Shown piece after piece: positions 22,836 to 34,800 of a DNA stretch of 64,000 nucleotides (positions are counted from its first letter, which is position 1; each line of letters opens with the position of its first letter). The notes beneath the pieces are model-generated. The model worked only from the letters and a program-made list of their open reading frames with translations, did no database searches and was not told the DNA's origin. Origin of the DNA: Deuterostichococcus epilithicus. Lineage: Eukaryota > Chlorophyta > Trebouxiophyceae > Prasiolales > Stichococcaceae. The stretch lies in NCBI GenBank assembly GCA_033439295.1, contig JAVTLE010000005.1:186001-250000 (forward strand). Reading direction: 5' to 3'. A program made the translations under genes and the position numbers.

Positions 22836-25800
22836 ATGCTTGGTGTCGCCGCTTGGCCTGGCAGCCGGCTGCAGCCGATGCGGATGAGCCGCGGCGGCAG
22901 GCTGGCAGCACTGCTGCGACAAGCCGCCCGGACTGCCGCCCAACATGACGCGCCTGGCATGGGCGCCGGCGCTGCCCTCCCATGCCAGCTCACCAAGGCG
23001 GCGCTGCATGGCTGCAGCAAACATGGTTGCAGCCCGGCTTGCAGCGCGGGCCCAGCGCAACAACTGCAAATGGCGCTCAGCCGCGCCAGTGCGCCAGCAG
23101 GCATGCGCGGCAGCGGGAGTACAAGCCCGGCCATGGCCCTTCAGCGCGGCATGCGCACAAAAGCCGGCGCACGAAAAGCGGCGCCCAAGGGCGTGCCGGC
23201 TGCAGCCCAAGCTGATGTAGACGCCAGAGACGCTGCAGCAGGAGAGGCTCTAGCTGCAGACACGCCGCCGAAGGCCAAACGCGGCCGCCCGCGCAAGGCC
23301 AAGGCGGCGCCCGCCGCCGACGCACCGGCGGAGCTTGACCCCCTGTCCGATGCCTCCGCCACGGCGGTGATCACAGTCTCAGCCCCTGGCGAGGCAGCCG
23401 CGGCGCACGGCAAAGCCAAGCGCAAGCCGAGGCAGGTCGCCGCGGCGAGGGCGGCAGCTGCGGCGGTGGCGGTCGGCCCGGCGCCGCCACTGCGGCCGCC
23501 CCCGGACCTGGCCGCCTGCGTGCCGGCGGATCCAGGCCCCTGGGCCGCCATGAAGCAGTGGGTCGTGTTCTCTGACCTCCACGTCAGCCCCGGCACCGTC
23601 GGCGTGGCGGTGGAGGTGCTGCGGCGGGTCCATGAGGAGGCTGTCGCTCGAGACGCCGGCATTCTGTTCCTAGGTGAGAGAGTGTGGGCGGGGAAGGGCA
23701 GTGTTCCTGCGCCCAGGGCTGTACAAGAGCTGTGAGGTGTAATTGATTCAGGCATGGAGGACGAAGTGGCATCACACGGTGCTGGCCACTTCGCCCTGTG
23801 CATGCCAAGGACTCATGCCAGCACGTGTCCCTGCTTCAGCTCCAGTTTACAGCCAGTCTCTCACAAGTGCTAAGCCATCACCGGGCGGTGCTTGCAGCAG
23901 GGCCAGCGGCTTGCTGCGGCATGAGACGAAACTCGTTCCTGACGAGTCCCACATCGATTCCCATGACTGAAGTATGTTCAGACCCAGAATGCTAAACACC
24001 TGCAGGCGACTTCTGGCACGCGCGGGGCGCGCTGCCCGTGGAGCCGCTGAACGAGGTGCTGCGGGTGCTGCGCGGCTGGACGCAGCCCACGCTCATGCTC
24101 GTCGGCAACCACGACCAGGTGGCTGGCAAGCGAAGCTCGTAGAGTTCGAGGCTGGGCAGACTGGGAAGGTTGCGCTGTCTTGGACTGGATGCTGCTGCCG
24201 GTGACCTGGCCAGATGCCTGCTTGCTTTCGCCTCTGCCACAGACATGTGGGGAGTCGAAAGCAGAGTCAAAGCGATCTGGCCAAGTCATCATCGCCAGTT
24301 CACCACTCGCGAGGTTTTTACTTCAAGGCGAACTCTTCAAAGCCTTGCAACACACGTCAAAGCTCCCTACGCAGCGGCGATACACTGATCTGCAGCATGC
24401 CTGCAACTGCATGTACAGCGACCCATGGTATTGGCCGCTCGGCATATTTACCAGTGTTGCAAGTGAAAGGCGGCTGGTTGCGTCCAACCATACTCGTTGT
24501 ATGCACATTCCACAGGCTGCAGCCCATCGCCTGCAGGTGTCCCTGCACGCGCTGACGCCCGTTTGACATACATTCCAACACCCTGCGGCCACCGCCTGCA
24601 GGTGTCCCTGGGCGGCATGTCGCATGCGCTGACACCGCTTGCCGCCGCGTCGCCGGCCGTCCACGTGTTCGACGCGCCGGCGCGCTTCCTGGGTGCCCTG
24701 TGGCTGCCCTACCGCCGGGACCACGACGATCTGAAGGCGGCCATCGACGCCGCGGGTCCTGTGGACGCGGTCTTCGGCCATGCCGATGTGGTGAGCTCCC
24801 TACTGTTGCGCTCGTTGCCTTCGTCCCTGCCCTACCGCAGGATGATGATTGCAAGACGTCACTGACGCCGCCTGGACCGCAGGCGCTGTCTTCGGCAGCG
24901 CTGAAATGTTCTTTTTCCTTTTGGTTTCAATTGGCGCGTGCTCGCGGCATGCTTGGCTGCGGGAGGACTTCCTCTCGCAAAGACCAAAACGTGTTGCATG
25001 TGTGAGCATCAGCAAAAGCATGTGGCCCCAGCCCCCTCTGGCGAGCTCGGCGGCCAGCGCTGCAGGTCAAAGGGCTTGCGCTGCTGGGCGGCCAGCAGAC
25101 ACGGCAACCAGCGCGACATCTTGGGCGCCTCTGCCCTCCGTGGTCCCCCTGCATATGTCAGCAGCCAGGCGCATGAACAGATTGCACTCACAGTGCTCGC
25201 GGCGTCAGTCGGTTCTCAATGTGAGCTGCCACCGCACAGGTCGGCACCTTCAAGGTTCTACAACCCTTCTAGGTCTTAGAAACCTTGAAGGACTGGTGCT
25301 GTGCGGCGGCAAGACCAGACTTGAGGATGGTTGAGATGTTTCACTAGTTGAGACAATGCACGACTCAGTCCAGCTGCATGCTGGACATGTGCACAGATCG
25401 GCGCCTTCATGAACGAGGCCTACCAGGCGCAGCACGGGTTGCAGCCGGGCGTGTTCCCGGCCGCGGTGCCGACGTTCCTGGGGCACTACCACGTGCCGCA
25501 CACCGTGGGCGGATCCAACGTCCGCTATGTCGGCTCGCCCTACCAGGGTGCGCGATTCCAGTAGCGGCTCCTGAACCCGTTGCTGTTTGTGGCTGGGGGC
25601 GGTGTTGGGAAGTCCTCCTGGAGTGCTGCGCTCAGGGGGCTGCAGCACAGGGGGTAGGTCGTCAAGGCAACAGCCAGCTATCTCTCGCGTGAAGATGCAG
25701 ACCTTCAAAAGCGAGAGCGCGCCGTGTGGTGAGTGGACCGCAGCATTGGCCGCTCGCGATCCCTCACGGTGAAAGGCATTTCTAGGGTTTTGCCGTTTCA

Positions 25801-28800
25801 CCTTGCGGTGCGGCCCAGGCTTATGTCTCTGCTGTGCGGCAAGCTGGCTGACTCTTAGCAGGTTTCAGGGAAGTCTGGCGCTGCAGTATTGTGGTGCACA
25901 CGGCTTGCAAACCTGTGAAAAGCCTCGCTCGGTCGACTGCCTAACAGGCCTGTGTGACCCAGTAAACTTTTCGCTTGGTGGTGTCACCACAGGGTAGCTA
26001 TGCCGCCGCTGTCATACCCGAGGTGGCAACTCACAGGCATGCTGCAGCCCACTGTAGTCCCGAGGCACACACCTGGAAGCTTCGCTTCAAGCGCCAGGAT
26101 GCAGATGCACGTGCGAAGGAACATGGGAGCTGACGTATTTGACACAGTACAGTGATTTGACAGGTATGGGAAGACTTGGCATTCTCGTGCGACATATCCT
26201 CTCACATGTCCAAGTGTGCCGCTCGCCGCAGTGTCGCGCAGCGAGGCGGGTCAGGACAAGGCGCTGCTGGTGCTGGAAGCCGGAAGCTGGAAGCAGATCG
26301 ACGCGGTGCCGCTGGACCTCGGGCCGCGCCACTGGTCGGCCGCATCCGTCGAGACGCCGCCGCCGGCGGGGGTGCGGCGCGGCGACCGCCTGCGGTGGAC
26401 TGTCGCCGAGGCGGAGCTCGCGGCGGCAGAGCCGCACATACAGCAGCTGCGTTCGCAGGGTGGGCAGGCCTGGATTTCAGTGCCCGGCAAACTGTCCCTC
26501 CTGCTGCGTGCTCGTGAGGGTGCGGCAGACCAGTTCAGTGTGCTGCCAACATCTCCTGAGTACAAACAATGCCCAAACCCGCGTGCGAGATCACACAAAC
26601 ACCTGTGACAAATGCCACCGTGCAGCAGGCGTGGATGTGGAGGTGGTGGTCGCGCCGGCGGCTGCGCCGGCTCTGCACCACTCAGAAGCCTGGATGGCAG
26701 CAGGACGAACAGCCTGGCATCGGCAGCGATCGCAGGGCAAGCCGTAGCAGTGGTGTTTGACGGGAACAGCCTCTCTTGCATATGCAGGCGTGGACGTTGA
26801 GATCGTGGTGCCGCCGGCGGCGGCGGCGCCGCGCATCACCGACGCCGAGGAGCTGCCGCCGATGCAGCTGTTTGAACAGTACGTGGCAGCCCGCGGCCTG
26901 TCGCCCGAGGTGCCTCCCAGATGCCCACCTGCACACCGTGTCGAGGATTGCGTGGACTGAGGCCTTCCTGCGGACTCTGGCAGCGTTCCTCATGGCAAGA
27001 CATCGAGCGGCAGCGGCGCCGGCGCGGCAAGCGACCGCCCTCAGCCCTGTCATTCGCTGCACATCGTGACATCTGCACATGAAGGGGCCAACGCTGCCGT
27101 GGCCTCTGGGCCAATCAGCAGGGCTGCAGGTCGAAGTTGCGACGAAGCTATCCACCAGCAGAAGCCGCCCGGGGCCATCGAGTGAAGAACCCCGCGCTTT
27201 CGACGGCGGGCCATCGCTCGACCCTGCTGGGCGCCCTCTGCTGGCGATGGCCTTCGCCTGTCAAAAGTGGTCTGTTGGTCGCACTTTCTGCCGAGCTTCG
27301 GTCGGATTTCTTAAAATCGGATTCCCGATTCCTATTTCGATCACAGATCGAATTCCTAATCGGATGCAACCACAGGCGGCGGCCATGGGCGAGGCCACGC
27401 TGCGGGATCTGCCGGGAGGGCTGGCGGCGCAGCCGCGGTTGGCGACCGATGTGGAGTTTCACGAGGTGGAGCTGGACGGCTACGGCCCCTTCAGGTGCGC
27501 AATTCAATTTCAAAAACGAAACACAATCAATCGTTTCATTGAAAATAATTGCAATTTTCAAAAACACGTTCAGCGAATTTGCCACCTTTCTCTCACTCTG
27601 GACCTGTCGCTGAGCTTCACGCCTTTCAGCCTGCACCCATGCTGTCGTCTTGCCAGCCTCGCACATGCACCTGCCGGCAGGGACACGCACTTTGCGCACG
27701 TTTTAAGCGGCTGCCTGGGATGCAGCCGCTCAAATGCGATTTTTGTGCGTCCCTGCTGGCTTCAGGAAGTGCAATGCTCAAGAAGCACTGCCACATGCAA
27801 ACAGTCTTGTGGTTCACCCAAAGTCACTTTTCCTGTTGATATGCTTTTTATGCATAATTCTTCTACGCCACGGCCTACCCGCTGCCCCGGCGCAGCCTGC
27901 GGTCGTCAGGCGTTGCAGCTGCAAAGAGGCGGCAGCAGGCTCAGCTGCGCGACCTGACGCCGCATCGCCCGTCCGTTGCAGGGACGTCACAACCTATCCG
28001 CTCCACCGGCGCAGCCTGCGCGTCGTCAGTGGCCGCAACTGCGACGAGGCGGCAGCGGACTCGAACGGCGCAGGCAAGTCCGCGCTGGTGATGGCGCCGC
28101 TGTGGGCGCTCACGGGACGCTCAGACGCGCGGTCAGAGGTGCGAGGCAAATCTGTTCGGGGGTAGGGTTTAGAGCTTCAAGGTTCCCCAAGGACGGACGG
28201 CTGTGAGTGCGAGTGAGGGTTGTGGCAAGACGCAGCGCCAGCATGGGAGGGGTTGACGCTGGTGCGCCTGCGGGTTGTGGGATGCTAGCGCGTGGCCTGA
28301 GGAGCCGCAAACGCACCCAAACAGCTGCACTCCCGAGCTGCTGCCAGCTGCAAATTTTCTGAATTTGAGCGTTCTTCCTTGGGACAACCAGCCGCTGCAG
28401 CAGTGCAGGCGTGTTGCATGCAGCCGCCGCTGGCAGCACGAGCACTCTGGCCGCTCACGTATCCAAGGCAACACAGCCTGAGCCGTGCGTGCTTTGCCCC
28501 AGGGCGGCTTTGGCCGCGGCCTGACGAATGCGGACGTGGTGAATGATGACGCGGCGGCGGCGCGGGTGGCACTGCGCGGCCAGGTCAACGGGCAGCCGTT
28601 CCTCGTGGAGCGCACCGTACGGAGGTGCGATTGGAACCACCATTTGAGCAAGGGAGCATTTGGCAAGTCTCTCGTCATGTGGCCCGGGCATCTTCGTAGG
28701 GGACTGCGGGGGTAATGACGTGCAACAAAGCCAACCCATCGCTTGAAAGTTCAGCGCAGCGTTTGAGAGGTCTCTCGGTAGCCCCACGCTACAATCGACA

Positions 28801-31800
28801 AACTGCAACGTAGTGCCGTATCGAAGGTCAAGCAACAAGCGCCTGCAATACATGACCCGCTGCGCCTCGTGCTCGGACGTGTGAACATGGCGCTTTGATC
28901 ATGGACTTGCTGACGCTTCTTGCTACCAAGAGCCACATGATTTTCAAAACCTGTGCTGCAAAATCATGACCGTTACAGCTCGGGAGATGGCTGCATTGCT
29001 TCTGCTGCAGCTAGGTGCAGAAAGGAGCGTGCCATCATGCACCTCAAGAGCTCAGCGGCAACCGCAATGTCGTACACCAATATCCCGTTGAACCTGGACG
29101 TGCTTGGTCTTTGCGAGTTCAGTTTCCGATGCATGACTGCTGAAATGGGCTGCTCGTTGAGCTGGGCGGCATTGACAAGTTTATGCAGGCGACATGAAGA
29201 TGATGCAGGAGAGCATCAGCGGCGGCGGCAAGTTTGTGTGATCATTGCTGCTTTGGCACTCGTCGAAGTGCATCACTCTGAGCTGGGCTCCCCGATGAAG
29301 CTGCTGCCGATAGGAAACTCGCCCAAAAGATCATCACCAGCCTGCATCACGTTGCTGTACTTTCCTTGCTCTGCAATTGCAGGAAAGGGCGCGGCGGGCT
29401 GCGGTTCGAGCTGGCCGGCGCCGACAGGACGGCCGCGGAGATGAAGCTCACCCAGGAGGCCATCGACGGTGCCTTTGCCACGGACCTGCTGACGCGCGCC
29501 GTGTTCTTCGGCCAGACCGAAGTCAACGCCCTGCTGGAGGTTGGAAAATAATCCTTGAACAACTGCTGTGGTTCATGGGGGCACCCTCCGCTGCACCATG
29601 CATGCCAGCTGAGTTGGCAGCCGTGCGCGGCATTGGCTCTGGGAGAAGGACTGATTATTCTTCCGTTCGGTTACTTCCAAATCTGCAAGGTCTTCAGACC
29701 GTTCTTGCGAAGGCCAACGATCTGAAACCTCAATGGGTGGAGTTGGCCAAGCCTATGTTCGTGGGTTTCAAGTCGTGGGACAGGCCTCACCCTCCGTTTT
29801 TCGAGTTGAGATACATTCTCCACTTACCCGCACAGGCCAACGACTCCGATTTCAACGCGAAGCTGGCCAAGCTGGTGGGCTCCGAGGAATGAAACAGGCC
29901 TCGCTCTCCGTGATGTCGAGCTGAAATGGAAAAGAATAAACTCATTCTTTCGAATACTCGTGCAGGCCAACGACTCCGATTTCAAGGCGGAGCTGGCCAA
30001 GCTGGTGGGCTCCGAGGCGTGGGACTCTGCCCGCGTAGTCGCCGGCGCCCGAGCCAAGGCGCGCGGCTTTTGCTTGTGCACTCACGTCTGTGTTCACACC
30101 TGCACCCACCACTGTTAGAAGCCGGCAGCAGGGCGACAAAACATGCCCGCAGTTGCGGCTCCTGGTCCCCGGCCCGTGCCTGTGGTGCGTGGATTGTCGC
30201 CCTGCTGTCGCAAAATCAAAGTCTGCATCATGTAAGCTTGCGAGCAGCTCTGTGCAACGCCCCGCTTTTCTGCAGTCTAGCATCCCTTCTGCAGTCAAGC
30301 ATCCCTTCTGCAGTCAAGCGTCCTTCCTGGAGGCAACCTTGAAGCAGCAGATGCAACGACGCAGGCGGCGAGGGAGCGTCGCACGAAGCTGGACGGCGAG
30401 CTGTCGGTGCGGGGGTCGACGGCTGCAGTACTGCAGCAGAAGGTGTTGTGCTGCGGGCCTCGCTCCTGAAGCAATATCTAGACTTGTGGCATATGCGGTG
30501 TCGCAACAAACCTCAGCAGGTGTGCATTAGACACTCGCCTGCAGCTGCCAGTATTGCGCCGCACATGTGTTACAACACACGATGGCGCTTGTCAAGTCAC
30601 CACAGAGATTGGATTCTTTATGGCGCTCGTCAAGAGTTGCAACCAGATGCAAGGGGGCACTCGGAGGCAAGGGGGGCATTGGGTGGGCGGCTGCGGCGCC
30701 ACTGATGTCAGCGGCTGAGGTTCACGCCGCCGCATGCAGTGGCAGCTCGCTTTGCCATCCAATGCCCAGCATGATATCCGGTTGGTCCGACTGTAGCCTG
30801 CGCTATCGAATCTGATGGGCATATGCCCACATCGAGCAGCCGTCCCGGGTCGGGTCGTGGGTCAGGCTCGCGATTCGAACAGCGGCAGCTGTCAAGGCAC
30901 CTCCGGACTCCTCAGCCGACAGCCCCGATCCTCAAACCTCAACCCTCAATCGAGCGCAAGAGTCGAAGCAGCTTTCCTTCATGTACTTGCACGCTCGTGG
31001 GTGCCACTACCCACAGGGCTGGCCTGGGTAATGGTTGCCCGCAGGCCACTGCCTGCACAATGGGCGCTGCGGGGGCGCCTCTCTGGGGTAAGCCTCATCC
31101 AGCCTCAATCACGTGTCCCTGTGTGTGCCCTTTCTGCAGGCTGCCGCCGCTGCGGAGGCGGGCCGCTCGTGGGCGGCGCAGCAGCTGCAGCGCGTGCAGC
31201 GGGCGCGGGAGCGCGCCAACGACGCGGCGGCGGCGCGGAGCGCGAGCCTGGCCGAGGCTCAGCAGGTGGGCTCGGCCCTGAACCTGCATGTGTCGACAGT
31301 CAAAGGGTCGCGCAAGAGAACGGCGGCGACGCTTGCGAGGGGCCGCCCTAGTTGCGCCGTCCTCGCGGCTCTGCTCGAGTGCCGTTGCTCCCTGTACCGA
31401 GCAGTCGAGCCTCCTCTGCGCAGACCAGAGTTCATGGGTGGTGCCGGGCACATTCCCCAGGCGTGCCATCCTCGGGACGGCTGTGAAACCGACTGTGATC
31501 AAGGACCTCTGGTGGTGATGCGCAGTTGGTGATGTGCCGCAGGTTTGATTGGCATAACGTCCTCAGGACCCCTGGGTGTCGGGACCAAAGGGCTGGCGAA
31601 CTCTAGTGCTGCACTCCATGTGCATCGACACTGTGGTCCAACCCTCCAACCCGCAGTCGTGCCCAATGTGTCACGTGCATGGGCCTGCTCGAGACACAGC
31701 GCCGGATACTCTGCTTCTGACAGGCACGATGTTGCATGCGTGCAGGGCGCAGCCCGACTGCAGCTTTGGCTAAACACCGTCAGCGATGCCGCCATCGGCG

Positions 31801-34800
31801 GCGGCGGCGGCGGCGGCAGCGGACTGCGGGATGCCGACCTTGCTGCGGCGGGCGGCGCAGCAGACATCGGAGAGGAGGCACCCTCAGCCGAGGGACTGCC
31901 TCACGCCCAATCGCAGGTGGACAGCCAAGCACTTGTGCAGCCCATTCCGACATCTCACACCCGCCCTGAGCCGCCCATCCCGTCATCCTCACATGCCCCA
32001 GGACGCACAGACCTGTCACCGTGTGCACGTGCTGCTGGTCACAGCTAGCCTGCTGGGGCTCAGCAGGAAAGGTAGATCAAGGTAGATCTCTCTGTTGATT
32101 TTTTCGCACCTCTTGCAGGCGCCTTCCGACACGGACGTCACCGCTCTTGAGGCTGCCGCCGCTGTGGCGGATGGGGCGGCGGCGCCCATCGAGCAGGAGC
32201 TAGCACGCCTGCAGGCCGGCCTAGACGAGCAACTGAGCAGCTTCTACGAGCTGCGCGGCGCCTTGCAGGTTTTCTCTTTTCGGATCTGTTTGCTCGAGTT
32301 CGTTGAAGGCGGCGGAAGATGCATTTCAAAGCCAGTATGCCTGGCCATCGCAGGTGTCTCCCTGCTATTCGCATGTCTGTGCTTGCGCCCGTTCTTGCAG
32401 CAGGGCAGCCGGCTGATGCGCCTGTGCTTCGCATGGCCCTCCACGTGCCTTGCTGGTACCGCCTCAGTCGTGATATTTCCGGTTCGAGCCGGACCTGCTG
32501 CAGGCAATGTGTGTTTGTTCGGTCGCAAAGTGCAGAAACTGTGTGTTATCTAGCCAGTGCAGCTGCTCACGAACAGCCCACGCCTGGGGTGACACAGACC
32601 TGCACGCCTGGCTCAGCATCGGAAGTGCTATGGTATATTGTGCCTCATCTTGAAGAAAGATAAAATTCCCGGCAGGCGGCGCAGCAGCGGCGGGACGAGT
32701 ATGCTGCGCTCGGCGACGGGAGCCACGCCCGCGCAGGGGACGCAAACGGCTCGAATGGTGGCGGCCCCGCAGCCGCCGCCGCCGCCGTGCTTGGAGGCTC
32801 CGGCTCCTTCGGCGTCTGGGCTGCTGACGAGGCGGCCCCAGCAGCAGCGGCGGCGCAGGCGCAAGTCGCGGTGTGCGACCGCTGCCTGCAGCCTGTGGAC
32901 CGGGACACATTCATCGCCAACCTGCAGCGGCTGCAGGTGTGGCTCGCCTCTCCCGGTCCTGCCTCGTCCGGCTGGCTTGCCGCCTCTCCCTCCACTATAC
33001 TGTTTGGCTGTATGTGCCGTTTGGCTGTCGTGTCAGAGCAGATCACAACTCCACCGTTTTGAGGCTCCCGCCTGCTGAGTGTGGTGCTTTGCCAACACCG
33101 ACATTGGTCAACGGGTGCCTCGGCTGTCGCAGGCCGCAATTGGTATGGACCGCATTCAGCACACCCAATTAACGGACTTGGCATCAGCAGCTTTCTGATG
33201 AACCCTGTGCCGCTCTGGCGTCCAGAGGCCAGGCCAGGCGCAATCACAACGTTCCTTTTCTGGTATAGATTTTCCCAAATGTGAATCCACCTTTTCTGTA
33301 TCAACTCTTAAAATCCATGACATCGGCACAGGCCGACGTGAGCGCCGCTGAGGTCGCGCTAGAGGCTGCGCGGCGAGCCGGGCAGGAGCAGCGCGCAGCA
33401 ATCAGCAAGGTGGAGTGGCGCCTGGCAGTTGCGCGCCAGGCGGCGGAGGATGCTGCAGCACGCTTGCAGGTGCGCACAGGCGTAACAATTGACAATCTAC
33501 CTTGGTTGACATTGGGTAAAATGAGGGTAATGCTGTCTGGAGAGCCTGCGTGTGCTGCGGTTGGGTGGTCAGGGTGTGCTGTGTTGGCACCCCTTTGCGG
33601 GGCTGCCTGCTGCCTTGCACGACAGGCAGTTGAGAACGAGGTGCAGAGTCGGAACCCTAAACACTGAGCAGTTCCTCCTGGGAGCTGCAGGCGGCACGGG
33701 GTGCGCGGGACGCGGCGCTGCGGGCCGAGGAGCTGCGCCTGCAGGAAGCGGCGGAAGCGGCGTGGCGCTCGCAGCAGCGGGCGCATGAGGCGCAGCTGGC
33801 CTCCATGCGGTGAAGCGCTTTCGGGTTTAGGGAATCCTGGATATCGCGTCAATCCTTGCGACAGTGGGCTGACACTACTCTTTCAGCGCAGTGCCTTGCG
33901 GCCCGTTCATCATGCAAGTCAGGGCTGTCACTCGATGGCTGCCTCCCAACAGCCAGCCATGGGCTGCTCTGCCGCCGCTGATGTCGATGGCATCACGGGC
34001 GGCAGATGGCCACCTGGCAGGTTCTCGAGAAAGTCTGTCAGTAGTGTCACCCTGCAACGGTGCTGCATGCTCGAGATCATCTGCCGCGATGGCATCAGAC
34101 TTGTGCACAGGGTCCTCCTTGTTCATCAGTCGCAGGTAGTGGTTGCATGCCTCGCGTCAAGCCTCGCTGTCGGTCCCATGTATTGGGGCTGCCATCCGTC
34201 ACCCCACTGACACTCCGCCGGACACCACCACTGTTTGCACAGGGCGCGTGAGGCGCTGCAGTCGCACATCCACGCCGCTCGGGACGCCTGCCGCCGCGTC
34301 GCCGCCGCCGTCGCTGCCGCTTCAGCGGGCGAGCCGGCGACTGGCCGCGCCGCCGCCGAGCGATCTCAGCTGCTGGCGCCGCTGCCGGCCGGCGGCGGCC
34401 CCAGCGGCGGCGCCCTGCAGGATGACGAGGTGGCGGCGGCGGCGCGGGCAGCGCTCGCGGCTCTTGACGCCTCTGCCTCCGCAGGCGCGCAAAGCTGTCG
34501 CGTGGTATTTCGGGCAGAAGCTGCGGCGCTGCCGCCAGTGGGCACGCAACGTCAGCTGCATCGCCAGCTGCATCGATGCACCTTCAGAAACTGCACATCA
34601 TTATCCCTTCTGCAGCGGCGCTCTGGCTGCACTTCCCATCAGCATGACCAACCTGCTGCATCCTGCAGGTGCGGAAGCGGCAGCAGCGCAGCAGGAAGCG
34701 GCCGCCACCGAGTCGGCGGCCAACCCGCAGCAGGGCCGCGCCAAGGAGTTCGAGGCGCTCCTGGCGGAGCAGCAGGCGGGCATCGACGCCGCGTCCGCGC

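Noticed and set aside
27079-27957. 292-codon frame suggesting a separate start for the SbcC half
   Set aside because: It runs through intron sequence and uses a different frame from the ATPase exons in places; the exon at 27376 joins the nuclease exon in phase.
29377-29892. Long frame through exon, intron and ghost exons read as one protein segment
   Set aside because: The donor at 29540 and the phase-0 join to 29966 agree with SbcC proteins; the intervening residues are not conserved.
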